Source of the DNA: Macrococcus carouselicus
Lineage (GTDB): Bacteria > Bacillota > Bacilli > Staphylococcales > Staphylococcaceae
NCBI RefSeq assembly: GCF_004359515.1
Contig: NZ_SCWD01000002.1
Span: 248,001-312,000 of the forward strand
Reading direction: 5' to 3'
DNA length: 64,000 nt
Shown here: piece by piece, positions 25,139 to 34,920 of the stretch
Layout of the letters: each line of letters begins with the position of its first letter
How positions within the stretch are numbered: position 1 is the stretch's first letter
The notes under the pieces: model-generated
Database searches by the model: none
What the model was told of the DNA's origin: nothing
What the model saw: the letters and a program-made list of their open reading frames with translations, nothing else
Translations under genes and position numbers: made by a program

Positions 25139-25921
25139 ATGAATAAAACAGTATTAACAACTACGTTAGCTTTAGGCTTAGGTGTTACTTTAGCAGGACA
25201 ATCAGCAGACGCATCAGCGTTCACTAAAGAAGATTCAGTGAAAATCGACAAGGCACATCTTGCGGATCTTGCAATGAATCACCAATCACAATTAAACCAG
25301 GCACCTATTCAAGAAGGCGCATATGACTACGAATTTGATTATAATGGTTATCACTTCGATTTCGAATCTGACGGTTCAACTTGGACTTGGAAATATCATA
25401 CAGCAGGTTACACGCCAGTATCAGCACCTGCTCAGAACGTTCAAGCAGTGGCAGCGCCTGTAGCTCAACCTGCAGCAGTCCAAGCACCGGTAAGCTACAA
25501 AGCGCCAGTTCAACAGACTTACACAGCGCCAGTTCAACAGACTTACACAGCGCCAGTTCAACAGACTTACACAGCGCCAGTTCAACAACAGACTTACCAA
25601 GCGCCAGCAAAAACTTACCAAGCACCAGCTTATACAGCACCTAAAGCAGCAACAACTCAGACAGCTTCATCTAATTCAGGTGTTTATGTCAACGATCATT
25701 TACGCGCAATTGCACAACGTGAATCAGGCGGTAATCTTCGTGCCATCAATCCGACTTCAGGAGCAGCAGGTAAATACCAGTTCTTACAAAGTACTTGGGA
25801 TATAGTAGCTCCAGCTGGCTGGGTAGGTAAATCACCAGCTTCTGCTCCTGAATCAGTACAAGATGCAGCAGCGGTTAAATTATATAATGAATACGGTGCA
25901 CACCACTGGGTTACGGCATAA
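25139..25921 (+). CDS. Secreted transglycosylase, IsaA/SceD-like
   Basis: 260 aa, cleaves peptidoglycan glycan strands outside the cell. Signal peptide MNKTVLTTTLALGLGVTLAG with cut near ADASA. Residues 27-90 form a YDYEFDYNGYHFDFESDGS-type region, followed by a Pro/Ala/Gln/Thr-rich linker of TYTAPVQQ units. The C-terminal transglycosylase-like domain (about 183-260) has the catalytic Glu in AIAQRESGGN and GKYQFLQSTWD. ATG 25139 is chosen because GGAGG stands before it and the signal peptide begins there. A WalR box lies upstream. Confidence 0.92.
   Translation: MNKTVLTTTLALGLGVTLAGQSADASAFTKEDSVKIDKAHLADLAMNHQSQLNQAPIQEGAYDYEFDYNGYHFDFESDGSTWTWKYHTAGYTPVSAPAQNVQAVAAPVAQPAAVQAPVSYKAPVQQTYTAPVQQTYTAPVQQTYTAPVQQQTYQAPAKTYQAPAYTAPKAATTQTASSNSGVYVNDHLRAIAQRESGGNLRAINPTSGAAGKYQFLQSTWDIVAPAGWVGKSPASAPESVQDAAAVKLYNEYGAHHWVTA
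25511..25582 (+). repeat. Three 24-bp tandem repeats in transglycosylase linker
   Basis: Three identical units starting at 25511, 25535 and 25559, each encoding QQTYTAPV. A partial diverged unit follows. The number of units could vary between strains. Confidence 0.9.
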
Positions 25922-25929
25922 TTATTAAT

Positions 25930-25963
25930 AAAAACCACTTTTCTGCGGAAAAGTGGTTTTTTT
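25930..25963 (+). terminator. Terminator after transglycosylase gene
   Basis: AAAAACCACTTTTC pairs perfectly with GAAAAGTGGTTTTT around TGCG. Confidence 0.92.
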
Positions 25964-26313
25964 GTGCTTAGCGGCAATCGCTATCACCAGCAGACGAAGT
26001 GTGATGATGTGCAGCTTCATAGAGTCTGCAGATACAGAAGAGAATAAGCTCTGGTGTTATAGACATCAGCATCATGAAAACCAAGGGCGTTCATAAACAA
26101 GATGCCGATCAGGCTGATACCTCTCTGATGATAATGATAATATACTGCGTGTCATTCAATAGCGTGCCAGTAAAAACCAGGACATTATTTCATTAAAAGT
26201 AACTATTGTAATGATTAAAAATAAGTGCGAAATGAATGATTTGGACTATTTTTATATATATACATTTTTTTAATAAGATGATATATTTACAAAAAAATGG
26301 GAGGTCAGCCATC
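25964..26313. other. Intergenic region, 350 bp
   Basis: No gene, repeat or strong hairpin seen. The last 60 bases are AT-rich and probably hold the promoter of the secreted-protein gene. Confidence 0.5.
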
Positions 26314-27199
26314 ATGAAATCATTTAAAAGAGTAAGTATTCTCGCATGTAGCACGATGTTATTTTTCAGTACAGCTTATGAAAGTCAGGCAATCACGAGG
26401 CGTCAATGCCAAGGAATATCAGGAGATACAAGGAACGCATTTACTGGTTAACATCACAGGGGTTGATGCAGCCGGCAAGACACTGCTTATACCCCCTTTT
26501 ATGGAGTTTACGCTGGAGCCCGGGGAACATGTGACCTCATCTGATCTACTTGAGAAAGTTCAGCAGACCATCGATAACCATAGACCATATGAGTATCAGG
26601 CAGTGCAGTTCAAACCTGGCTCAAAGGTTGTTGTGGACTATCCGGGCGGTACTGAAGCATTCGCTATTACGGACGAAGGATTTGAAGTGCCTGACCTGAC
26701 AAAAGTCACAAAAAATCCAGGATTCAAGCTTCTGAATGACGTTGTGCTGAAGCCTGTTGCCAGTAAAGCAGATTCAAAAATCGAGGTCGCTGCGCAGACA
26801 CCGGTAGCGGCAGAACATTCTATCACATTTATCAAGAAAGGAAATAAGCGACTGATTCCTTTGGCGCAAAAACACATAGAAGACCTGGAAAAAGATCTGC
26901 ATGTGGGACAGGTCATTTCATCTGAGGAACTACAGACAAGAGCTGAAGAAGTTTTTAAAAAGACGCCTGAGTATCAAGAGGGATACCAACTCATCAGAAG
27001 ACTGAACACTCATGTCATTGAAAATATAAGCACATACCGCGAAGTATTCAATGTATATGACGGGGATCCGTTCAATTACGTCGTGTCATCTAAACGCCTG
27101 CCAGCTGAGGAGCAGACGGAATCAATCGCTGAACAGTACTATATCTCTAAAAATGGTGATGACTTATTCTCACCAGCCTTCACTTCCTACGCCAAATAA
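26314..27199 (+). pseudogene. Secreted protein with frameshift after signal peptide
   Basis: ATG 26314 (after GGGAGGTCAGCC) encodes the signal peptide MKSFKRVSILACSTMLFFST with AYESQA. That frame stops at 26450. The mature part continues in another frame from about 26385 (RGVNAKEYQEIQGTHLLVNI) to 27199, so one indel separates them. The mature part has two similar modules: a first with LLIPPFMEFTLEPGEHVTSS and PYEYQAV, a second with RLIPLAQKHIEDL and PEYQEGYQL. This looks like a MucBP/adhesin-type duplication. Family unknown. Sequencing error is an alternative to a real frameshift. Confidence 0.7.
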
Positions 27200-27232
27200 G
27201 CTTAAGATCTGTCTTTTGAGACTTCTATCAAG

Positions 27233-27266
27233 ATAACCATCCAGAACTGCTGGTTGGTTATTTTTT
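27233..27266 (+). terminator. Terminator
   Basis: ATAACCATCCAG (27233-27244) pairs with CTGGTTGGTTAT (27250-27261), then Ts. Confidence 0.88.
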
Positions 27267-27397
27267 ATGGTGATGGTTATACAGCATAAGGACGAAGATG
27301 TGACATCGAAATCAATTTCGACGGTTATCTTTCAATTGCTGAAACAAGGGTATTAGTTACTGACTGATATAACTAAATGAGATTTCAGGTGATTGAC

Positions 27398-28399
27398 GTG
27401 AAGTATTTAAAAATGATGATGAAAATAATTCTTCTGCTTGTCACACTGACGGCAGTTCTGCTGGCAGGCTCTTCTGTTTACCATCACTATCAGACGAAGC
27501 AGGATAAAGAGGCGCTTCTGAATTATCTCGGCCCTAACCACCACTTTATTAAAACAGAGGCCGGGACATACAGTGTCTATGAGAAAGGGTCCGGCCATGA
27601 TGTCATTCTGTTCAGGGAGGGGCTTTTGACCGGCTCGACTATCCTGGATTTCATGCCACTGGCAGATGCTTTAAGCAAGCAGTATAAGGTGATCATGATT
27701 GACCCGCTCGGCTATGGACTGAGCAGCAGTGCGACAACGAGAAGGACAGATGCGGCTATCAATCAGGAGTATCATGATATTCTGACGAAAGTGACGACTG
27801 AAGACGATAAAATTACGCTGATCAGTCATTCCATCAGTGCCGCTTATACAATGGATTATATCCACCGCTATCCGGGTATGATCAGTCAGGTCATCAATAT
27901 TGACGGTTCAAGACCGTGGCCGGGCTTAAAAGTCACAGCATCGAGTCAGCCGGACCACATGGACTTTGCGCCGGTTCTCAATCAGCTTGGTCTTTTCAGA
28001 ATCGGACTATCGACAGAATGGGGCAGGTCATGGTCCGGTTATGACAAAGTTCTTGCGGAGATGACACCGTTATATGATAAAGAACTGCAGCAGCAGATCA
28101 CCACTCTGAATAAATGGGCGTTCCTCTCCGGTGATATGGTTCAATACTCACAGGAATCGAACAACAATATTGCGGCAGTCAGGGGAATGAAGTATCCGCG
28201 TGATATGAGAGTACTCTCGGTCGTCGCCTCAGAAACCGTCAAGGAAAGACCAGGCTGGATCAGGATGCAGCGCACAGCATTTTCAAATCCAGGCCTTCAG
28301 CACACAGTTGAACTGCGAGGTGATCATTACCTTCATCATTCAGCGGAGGCATTGATCGAGAAGATCACGGAGTTTGATCAGCATATTCAGAAGGACTGA
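27398..28399 (+). CDS. Membrane-anchored alpha/beta hydrolase
   Basis: 333 aa from GTG 27398, 6 bp after AGGTGA. One N-terminal helix (KIILLLVTLTAVLLAGSSVY) would hold it on the outer face of the membrane. The fold signature is visible: YSVYEKGSGHDVILF, MIDPLGYGLSS, and a nucleophile elbow LISHSISAAY where the usual G-x-S-x-G is S-H-S-I-S. A C-terminal GDHYLHHS carries the catalytic His. The substrate is unknown. The gene ends at a terminator, before the siderophore operon. Confidence 0.8.
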   Translation: MKYLKMMMKIILLLVTLTAVLLAGSSVYHHYQTKQDKEALLNYLGPNHHFIKTEAGTYSVYEKGSGHDVILFREGLLTGSTILDFMPLADALSKQYKVIMIDPLGYGLSSSATTRRTDAAINQEYHDILTKVTTEDDKITLISHSISAAYTMDYIHRYPGMISQVINIDGSRPWPGLKVTASSQPDHMDFAPVLNQLGLFRIGLSTEWGRSWSGYDKVLAEMTPLYDKELQQQITTLNKWAFLSGDMVQYSQESNNNIAAVRGMKYPRDMRVLSVVASETVKERPGWIRMQRTAFSNPGLQHTVELRGDHYLHHSAEALIEKITEFDQHIQKD

Positions 28400-28419
28400 C
28401 CTGCGTCAGTTCTTTTTTT
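28391..28419 (+). terminator. Terminator after hydrolase
   Basis: GGACTGAC pairs with GTCAGTTC around CTGC, followed by seven Ts; it overlaps the stop codon. Confidence 0.8.
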
Positions 28420-28516
28420 AATCGATTGATCAGAAGACATTTTACTTTTAAGTATTCAATTTTATCTTTATAAAGAATTTTGTTAATGATACTTATAATT
28501 AAAGTCAAGTAAATCA

Positions 28517-28562
28517 TTGACTCTCATTATCAGGTGGTTATAATGATAATGATTCTCAATTA
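28517..28562 (+). promoter_or_regulatory. Promoter with Fur box, siderophore biosynthesis operon
   Basis: TTGACT (28517-28522), 16 bp, TATAAT (28539-28544). The 19-bp TGATAATGATTCTCAATTA (28544-28562) closely matches the Fur consensus, and CTCATTATCA inside the spacer is a second half-match. Iron-bound Fur would block this promoter. Confidence 0.85.
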
Positions 28563-28582
28563 GATATGGAAAGGATGAAATG

Positions 28583-30067
28583 ATGCGAATGAATAAGAAA
28601 CAGTTAAGCCGTTTTGCAGGTGTTCATTTCCCTGATTTAACCCCCGCCCTGATTGATGAGGCCTATGACCGGGCTGAAGTCAGAATCAGACGACTGCTGT
28701 CTGAGGCGCTGTTGAATGAAGCAGTTGATCTTGACGCAGTTTCATTGGAGGCAAGGTCGCGCCTGACTGAAGAGCTGGAAGATTGCATCAATAATCTGAC
28801 ACTCAGTTATCTGCAGTACGAACGTGATTGCTTGCGATACAAGGGACAGTATCAGTCTATATTCGACTATTATCATACAGAAGAACAGGATGCGAGTCTC
28901 TTTGAACAGTGCTGTTACGAAGGACATCCTTTTCACCCGATGTCTAAGACGAAACTGGGGTTTACAGCCGGTCAGGTTCTCCAGTTTGCACCTGAATTCA
29001 AGCAGCAGACCGCTGTTATGACTGTCTATATACACCAGGATCTGATGAAGTCAGAAGGGCTGCTTAATCTTGCAGCGGCAGAAGCTCCTCCAGGCTACGG
29101 TGTTGTTTACGTTCACGACTGGCAGTGGGGGCATGTCATCACTTCGAATTATCAGACCCTGATTGATGAGGGGTTGATCAGACTCGGTGCACCGGTCCAG
29201 GCAGCGCCCCTGCTTTCATTCCGCTCCCTTCTCACACCGGAAGCAGTCATTAAGACAGCTGTCAGTGTGCAGGCGACCAGTGCGGTTCGTAATGTCTCGC
29301 GTTCATCTATAGAGAATGGCATCAGACTCGGTCGATATGTTGATGATTACTACAGGCGTCATCAGTACAAAGGCTGCTATATCCAGAAGGATGTCTATGG
29401 CAGCTGGTTCCATCAAGAGGACAGCGACCCGCAGTTCGCCTGTCTGATCAGAGAACGCATTGCCGAGGATTCTGCTGTTCCAGTCGTTGCGGCGAGTTTG
29501 ATCAACAGAAGCTTTGTGACGGGTGAGTTGATTATGACGGACTGTATCGGTGCTCGGTCGGCCCATGACTTTATGCGCCGTTACACTCAGCTGCTGATGA
29601 CAGCGACTTACCGGCTGATGATTGAAACGGGAATCAGTCTTGAAGCACATATGCAGAATACAGTCATCGCAGTGGAGAAAGGTCTGCCGGTCGCTGTATA
29701 TATCAGAGACTTCGGAGGTATCCGCGTTCTGAATGATGATGTGCCAATCAATGATGCGACTAATATCAGAGCGGCGAATGAAGCGGATTTATTTAATGTC
29801 ATGAGTCACGCTGTGATCTATAATCACCTGCTGCAGATCTACAGGGCAGCAGCAGACGCAGGTCTCATCGACTACAATAATTGTCTGCTGATTCTAGAAG
29901 ATGTCGTGACCGATATCCATCAGCAAGCTGAGCCGTCTGAAGCGCTTGATCTGTTCAGACAGCCGACACTGAAGGTCAAGGCACTGCTGAAAATGCGGCT
30001 GATGGCTGATGCCAGAGATTATAACTATATCGAAGTGAAAAATCCATTATATAAAGAGGTGCTCTAG
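28583..30067 (+). CDS. IucA/IucC-type siderophore synthetase 1 (staphyloferrin A-like)
   Basis: ATP-dependent condensation of citrate with an amine, without a peptide synthetase. About 494 aa; the second ATG (28583) has the better spacing from AAGGA. NIS-synthetase features: GHPFHPMSKTKLGF, QWGHVI, SVQATSAVRNVSRSS, EAHMQNTVIAVEKGLPVAVY and RDFGGIRVLN. With a second synthetase, an MFS exporter and a PLP enzyme following, this fits staphyloferrin A assembly (two citrates on D-ornithine). Whether it is the SfaD or SfaB counterpart cannot be settled by eye. Confidence 0.9.
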   Translation: MRMNKKQLSRFAGVHFPDLTPALIDEAYDRAEVRIRRLLSEALLNEAVDLDAVSLEARSRLTEELEDCINNLTLSYLQYERDCLRYKGQYQSIFDYYHTEEQDASLFEQCCYEGHPFHPMSKTKLGFTAGQVLQFAPEFKQQTAVMTVYIHQDLMKSEGLLNLAAAEAPPGYGVVYVHDWQWGHVITSNYQTLIDEGLIRLGAPVQAAPLLSFRSLLTPEAVIKTAVSVQATSAVRNVSRSSIENGIRLGRYVDDYYRRHQYKGCYIQKDVYGSWFHQEDSDPQFACLIRERIAEDSAVPVVAASLINRSFVTGELIMTDCIGARSAHDFMRRYTQLLMTATYRLMIETGISLEAHMQNTVIAVEKGLPVAVYIRDFGGIRVLNDDVPINDATNIRAANEADLFNVMSHAVIYNHLLQIYRAAADAGLIDYNNCLLILEDVVTDIHQQAEPSEALDLFRQPTLKVKALLKMRLMADARDYNYIEVKNPLYKEVL

Positions 30068-31672
30068 ATGTGGCAGCAAGTAGTATACAGTGAAGCAGGT
30101 CAGTTCAGTGACAGAATGATTGCTGACGGTATCGCTGAAGCGATTGCCATCACGAATGATAAACTCATCCAAGCGATAGCGGGTGAAGAGATTATCGCTC
30201 ATGACAAGACGCCCTCTGCCTGGCTCTTTCAGCTGTCAGATGGCGCGGAATTCCGTTACCAGCCTGATGAACGGACTATACATACTGATGAGACATTTGA
30301 TGCCTTGCAGCTCGTGGAATGGCTGAGTGGTCATGACGAGCAGTGGCGGCAGCTCGTACCCGAGATTGAGAATCAGCTGATTAACCAGGCGCTCAGTCTG
30401 ATTTACTGCAAAGTAACACCAGTAAGTGACAATGGCTTTCTGAAGGGTGAGCAGTTATGTGTCACAGGACATAATATTCATCCATGCGCAAAGATACGTA
30501 TGGATATGCCGTTCAGTTCTGTAATCCAGTATTCTCCTGAATATAACCAGGCCTATCAGCTGAACTGGCTGCTGGTCGCTGAAGCACTGCTCTACGCGGA
30601 TCTTGAGCCCGCGTTGTATCAGCAGCTGGTTCAGTTCAGCGGATACAAGGAACATGTTCCGCAAGGTTATGTGCTCGTGCCGGTTCACCCTTACCAGTTC
30701 GATCATGTCATTCCTGCTGTCTACAGCGAGGAGATCGCGGCAGGACAAATAGTGCCGCTGAAGAGGAAGGGCGGCTGGGTCAAGAGTACCTCCTCTTTCC
30801 GCACAGTCTGTCCGCTCGATTCAAACTATCCGGTTATCAAGCTGCCTATCGATGTCCAGATGACATCGACGAAACGGTCGATCAGCAACCGGACGGTGAT
30901 GAATGCCAAGAAACTCAGCCGTTATATCGCCGCTATCTATGAGGAGGACAGCGAACTGAATGCCATCAGTCGTCCTGTATATGAACTCGGTGGGATGACC
31001 ATGCGGAGTCCGTCAGTCGATAAACAGCGTAATCTGTCATTTCTTCTACGTGAAAATATCTCGCCGAGTCTTCTGTCTGAAGAACTGTACTGCGCCAACT
31101 GTCTCTTTGAGGAAATCAATGGCCGTGCCAGTATCATCAAGCAGCTCCTTGCTGAGAGTGGCCGTTCACCAATAGACTGGTTCGAACGATATGTCGAACT
31201 TCTGAACACGGTCGTTCTGAAGATGATGACCGTTTATGGCATCGGTCTTGAAGCGCACCTTCAGAATATCTCGATGGCCTTTGCAGACGGCTTTCCGTCC
31301 AGAATATTCTTCAGAGACTGGGGAGGTATCAGAATCGATCAGTCACGTACGCCTAATCTGTTGCTTGAAGAAGGATTGACGACCGCCGATACTGAAGCGA
31401 TGTATGAGAAGGTCCAGAATACATGGATCAGCAACCATCTGACAGAACTTGTGCAGTTCTTTATGACGCTAGGTTATTCAGAAGAGAAGCTATGGCATAT
31501 CGTCCGGCAGAATATAGCTCGCTTCTACAGCACACATCCACATGAGGACTACCGCCACCTCACTTCGCCCTATATCTATGAGAAAGCGCTTCTGCAGATG
31601 CGACTATCACCTGAAGAGGGCGATATCTACATCAGGAAAAAGAATCCGCTGAAGGAATATGCCTGCCTTTAA
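30068..31672 (+). CDS. IucA/IucC-type siderophore synthetase 2 (staphyloferrin A-like)
   Basis: 534 aa; its ATG directly follows the stop of synthetase 1, so the two are translationally coupled. NIS motifs: GHNIHPCAKIRMDM, VPVHPYQFDHVIP, STSSFRTVCPL, TSTKRSISNRTV, EAHLQNISMAFADGFPSRIF and RDWGGIRIDQ. It would add the second citrate to the citryl-ornithine intermediate or the first, depending on which Sfa enzyme it matches. The last 14 bases overlap the exporter gene. Confidence 0.9.
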   Translation: MWQQVVYSEAGQFSDRMIADGIAEAIAITNDKLIQAIAGEEIIAHDKTPSAWLFQLSDGAEFRYQPDERTIHTDETFDALQLVEWLSGHDEQWRQLVPEIENQLINQALSLIYCKVTPVSDNGFLKGEQLCVTGHNIHPCAKIRMDMPFSSVIQYSPEYNQAYQLNWLLVAEALLYADLEPALYQQLVQFSGYKEHVPQGYVLVPVHPYQFDHVIPAVYSEEIAAGQIVPLKRKGGWVKSTSSFRTVCPLDSNYPVIKLPIDVQMTSTKRSISNRTVMNAKKLSRYIAAIYEEDSELNAISRPVYELGGMTMRSPSVDKQRNLSFLLRENISPSLLSEELYCANCLFEEINGRASIIKQLLAESGRSPIDWFERYVELLNTVVLKMMTVYGIGLEAHLQNISMAFADGFPSRIFFRDWGGIRIDQSRTPNLLLEEGLTTADTEAMYEKVQNTWISNHLTELVQFFMTLGYSEEKLWHIVRQNIARFYSTHPHEDYRHLTSPYIYEKALLQMRLSPEEGDIYIRKKNPLKEYACL

Positions 31673-32807
31673 TCGCTACCGCCGATTTCTGCTGGCGGTG
31701 ATGACCGCAAGGACGATTGACTGGATTGATATCATCGTGCTGAACTGGCTTGTCTTTCATTCATTCGATGATGTGATGTACCTGTCCTATATCAATGCTG
31801 CCCGGTTACTGCCGGCGCTTATCTTTGCGGCATTGATCGGCAGAATTGTTGATCGTTCTGATATGACGCGGCTGATGTACGGTATACAGAGTGCAGTGAT
31901 TGTGGTCACTATGCTGATTATGTGGTTCAATGTCAGGTCCATCGTGCTGCTGACGTTCCTCGTCGCCGTCAAATCGGTGTTTGTCAGTCTGGATCAGGTC
32001 CAGCGGAATACACTGCTGCCGTCATTTGTGGACAGCAGTAGATTGTCTGAGGCGATCAGCATAAATGCGCTCATCCTGAACCTGGCCCGGCTGGTCGGTC
32101 CATTTCTGGCCGGCGTGCTGATGACGATAGCAGATAGCCGGCTGCTGCTGATACTGCCGGCAGCTGGCGCGATAGCGGTGATACTGCTGAATCAGTCGCT
32201 TCCTGACAAGGAATGCCGGCCGGCCCGTCAGCGCTGCCTGACAGCCTATCTTAAGCAGGAGCCGCAGCTCTGCGCACTGATTGCAAGCAGCGCGTCAGTG
32301 ATGTTCTTCGGTCTTTCCATTTCGATCATTCTGCCGGTTATCGCAGAGACGAGCCACCGTTATGCACTCTATACAGCCCTGCTTGCAGCAGGCTCCATTG
32401 CAGTGCTGTTGATCATGATGAAAGCAGCATGGTCTACGGTCAGTAAAATGCAGTGGATGCTCGCTGTGACCGTTATCGCTTGTCTGGGCCTGCTCCATCA
32501 GTCCGTCTGGCTGACGTTGCTGTCGCTGTTTATCATAGGAGCGGCTACGCAAGGATTTCGCACGATCAACCGGGTGCTGATTCAGGAACGGACAGCAGGG
32601 GCTTACCGCGGCTCGGTTATTGCAGTGGCTATGATGGACCGTGGCTTTATTCCGCTCGGCGGAATCTTGCTGACTTTTATCATCAAGCATTATGGTTTGC
32701 CGGCTGCCATCTGGACGATGGTGACCGGACTCGGACTGACCTTTATGATCAGCCGATACTACGGGAGGAATCAGTATGATGGAATGGAATCAAATTCTGA
32801 AAGATAG
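31659..32807 (+). CDS. sfaA: MFS exporter, staphyloferrin A export (SfaA-like)
   Basis: 382 aa major facilitator with about 12 helices, including the motif A-like loop GRIVDRSDMTRLMYG. Its position inside the synthetase operon, overlapping both neighbours (14 bp and 32 bp), makes siderophore export its likely job, as SfaA in S. aureus. Start ATG 31659 reads MPAFNRYRRFLLAVM. Symbol given by operon analogy. Confidence 0.78.
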   Translation: MPAFNRYRRFLLAVMTARTIDWIDIIVLNWLVFHSFDDVMYLSYINAARLLPALIFAALIGRIVDRSDMTRLMYGIQSAVIVVTMLIMWFNVRSIVLLTFLVAVKSVFVSLDQVQRNTLLPSFVDSSRLSEAISINALILNLARLVGPFLAGVLMTIADSRLLLILPAAGAIAVILLNQSLPDKECRPARQRCLTAYLKQEPQLCALIASSASVMFFGLSISIILPVIAETSHRYALYTALLAAGSIAVLLIMMKAAWSTVSKMQWMLAVTVIACLGLLHQSVWLTLLSLFIIGAATQGFRTINRVLIQERTAGAYRGSVIAVAMMDRGFIPLGGILLTFIIKHYGLPAAIWTMVTGLGLTFMISRYYGRNQYDGMESNSER

Positions 32808-33900
32808 AGAAGAGAGTCTCTATATCTATGATCTGTCAGCACTCAAAAAAAGAGCGGCACGTCTCTGCCGGTCAACGAAGCATCAGATCTATTACGCGGT
32901 CAAAGCGAATGCCGACCTGCAGATTCTGACGTCACTCCTGCCTTATGTCGCGGGCTTTGAAGTGGCGTCGCCGGGTGAGATCATGAAAGTGCGGTCTATC
33001 AGTGAGACCGTGCCTATCATCTACGGCGGACCTGTTAAGACCAGGCGCGATCTGGAGACTGCGCTCAGGCAGGGGGTGGTAGATATCAATATAGAGAGTC
33101 TCTATGAACTGGATGAACTGATTGAACTGAGCGACATGCTCGCAGTCAAGGTCAACGTACAGCTCAGAATCAATCTGAAGGATATCAGCAGTGATGCCAA
33201 GCTCAAAATGGCGGGAACAGCGACACAGTTCGGTCTGCCGGAAGATGAGATTGATGAAGCGTTAAAGCTCATTCAGTCTGCCAGACTGATTGAACTGCGG
33301 GGTTTTCATTTTCATGCGATGAGTAATAACCTTTCTGTTCAGGCGCATCTGGCTTATGTGCAGAAAGCGTTCGCGTTTACCAAGTGTTATCGAGATTTAC
33401 TACCTGAGGAGCCGGTCATCAATATCGGTGGTGGGTTCGGCATTGACTATGCGCAGGAGCAGGCCTTTCCGCTTGACCGGTTCCTGGAAGGTGTCGAGGG
33501 TCTGCCGGTTCTGACACTGGAGATCGGCAGATGGCTGACAGCACCGGTCGGTTACTATGCAGCGAAGGTCTATGATATCAAAACAATGCACGGCCGGAAT
33601 TTTGTGCTGGTCAACGGCGGCACCTATCATTTCAGATTTCCGAAAGCCTGGTATCATGAGCAGCCCTATGTGATTGTACCGGCCACCAAGAGACGGCAGC
33701 GTCAGAAGACACTTACGCAGCAGCGGGCCGTCATCGCAGGTAAGCTCTGTACACCTAATGATGTCTTCGGACCTGAGTATCCGCTTGAGCATGTATCGAC
33801 AGATGACTACATTGTCTTTAAGTTTGCCGGTGCATATGGACTGGATATCAGTCATATACATTTCCTGAGTCATGCAGCACCTGAAATAATTTATATCTAA
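32776..33900 (+). CDS. sfaC: PLP-dependent ornithine racemase-like protein (SfaC-like)
   Basis: 374 aa fold-type III PLP enzyme of the Orn/DAP decarboxylase and alanine racemase superfamily. The PLP Lys is in YYAVKANAD; GFEVASPGE, FHFHAMS, NIGGGFGIDY and a C-terminal CTPNDVF with Cys follow the family. In staphyloferrin A synthesis SfaC supplies D-ornithine. GGGAGG precedes the ATG, which lies inside the exporter gene. A true decarboxylase is the main alternative; operon context favours SfaC. Confidence 0.78.
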   Translation: MMEWNQILKDREESLYIYDLSALKKRAARLCRSTKHQIYYAVKANADLQILTSLLPYVAGFEVASPGEIMKVRSISETVPIIYGGPVKTRRDLETALRQGVVDINIESLYELDELIELSDMLAVKVNVQLRINLKDISSDAKLKMAGTATQFGLPEDEIDEALKLIQSARLIELRGFHFHAMSNNLSVQAHLAYVQKAFAFTKCYRDLLPEEPVINIGGGFGIDYAQEQAFPLDRFLEGVEGLPVLTLEIGRWLTAPVGYYAAKVYDIKTMHGRNFVLVNGGTYHFRFPKAWYHEQPYVIVPATKRRQRQKTLTQQRAVIAGKLCTPNDVFGPEYPLEHVSTDDYIVFKFAGAYGLDISHIHFLSHAAPEIIYI

Positions 33901-33914
33901 TTATTAAATGCATG

Positions 33915-33966
33915 TTGACAATGAAGGAAGACATTGTTAAATTTTTATTGAGAATGATTATCAATT
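33915..33966 (+). promoter_or_regulatory. Promoter with Fur box, siderophore uptake operon
   Basis: TTGACA (33915-33920), 17 bp, TAAATT (33938-33943), then TTGAGAATGATTATCAATT (33948-33966), a strong Fur box, just before the ribosome site of the lipoprotein gene. The uptake genes can thus be transcribed apart from biosynthesis. Confidence 0.85.
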
Positions 33967-33978
33967 GGAGGAGAAGTA

Positions 33979-34920
33979 ATGAAAAGATTATGGGTTTTAG
34001 TATTAGCGTTATGTTTACTGGCTGCATGTCAGAACACAGCATCAGATGAGAAGACATCAAAGAAAGAAGAAACAAAAACACGCACGATTGAACATGCAAT
34101 GGGCACAACAGAAGTACCTGAAAATCCAAAGCGCGTCGTCGTACTGACAAATGAAGGTACAGAAGCGGTTGTCAGCATGGGCATCAAGCCAGTCGGGGCT
34201 GCGAACTCATACGAAGGGGATCCTTGGTATGAACATCTGGCAGATCAATACGAAGGCATCGAACCGGTCGGTATGGAGTCCGAGCTGAACTTAGAACGTA
34301 TCGCGAAGCTGAAACCAGATCTCATCCTTGGTAACAAGTTCAGACAGGAAGCGCAGTACAAAAAATTAAATGCGATTGCACCGACTGTATTCTCTGAGGA
34401 GCTGCGCAGTGACTGGAAAGAGAACTTCAAATTATATGCGAAAGCACTGAACAAAGAAGCAGAAGGCGAGAAAGTACTCGCTGACTATGATAAACATGTG
34501 GAAAAAGCGAAGAAAGAGTTTGGCAGTCAGCTGGATAAAGAGATTTCGATGATTCGCTTTATGCCAGGAGACGTGAGAATGTACCAGAAAGACACGTTCT
34601 CAGGCAACATCTTGAATCAGCTCGGCTTTAAACGTCCGAAAGCACAGAATGTTGATGACTTCGCAGTCCGCAACATGACGAAAGAGCAAATTCCTGAGAT
34701 GGATGGTGATTACCTGTTCTACTTCACATTTATGGATGGCACTAAAGAAGTGACTGAACTTGAGAAAGACTGGATCAATGATCCGGCGTTCAAAGAACTG
34801 AAAGCTTCTAAAAATAATAAGGTCATGAAAGTGGATGATGGTATCTGGAATACATCAGGCGGTGTATTATCAGCGCACATGATGATTGATGACCTGAAGG
34901 ACAAGGTCCTTGGCAAATAA
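33979..34920 (+). CDS. htsA: Siderophore-binding lipoprotein (HtsA-like)
   Basis: 313 aa extracellular receptor lipoprotein. Signal peptide with lipobox LLAAC (Cys about residue 17). The class III (PBP/FecB-like) fold is indicated by RVVVLTNEGTEAVVSMGIKP, NLERIAKLKPDLILGNKF and the C-terminal WNTSGGVLSAHMMIDDL. Downstream of a staphyloferrin A-like operon, its probable ligand is Fe-staphyloferrin A, as for HtsA. GGAGG precedes the ATG. Confidence 0.82.
   Translation: MKRLWVLVLALCLLAACQNTASDEKTSKKEETKTRTIEHAMGTTEVPENPKRVVVLTNEGTEAVVSMGIKPVGAANSYEGDPWYEHLADQYEGIEPVGMESELNLERIAKLKPDLILGNKFRQEAQYKKLNAIAPTVFSEELRSDWKENFKLYAKALNKEAEGEKVLADYDKHVEKAKKEFGSQLDKEISMIRFMPGDVRMYQKDTFSGNILNQLGFKRPKAQNVDDFAVRNMTKEQIPEMDGDYLFYFTFMDGTKEVTELEKDWINDPAFKELKASKNNKVMKVDDGIWNTSGGVLSAHMMIDDLKDKVLGK

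Noticed and set aside
25511..25582. Possible CRISPR-like repeat cluster
   Set aside because: Units are contiguous with no spacers and encode a protein linker. No CRISPR array was seen anywhere in the window.
25305..25644. Repetitive open frames on both strands over the transglycosylase linker
   Set aside because: By-products of the 24-bp tandem repeats in the real gene.
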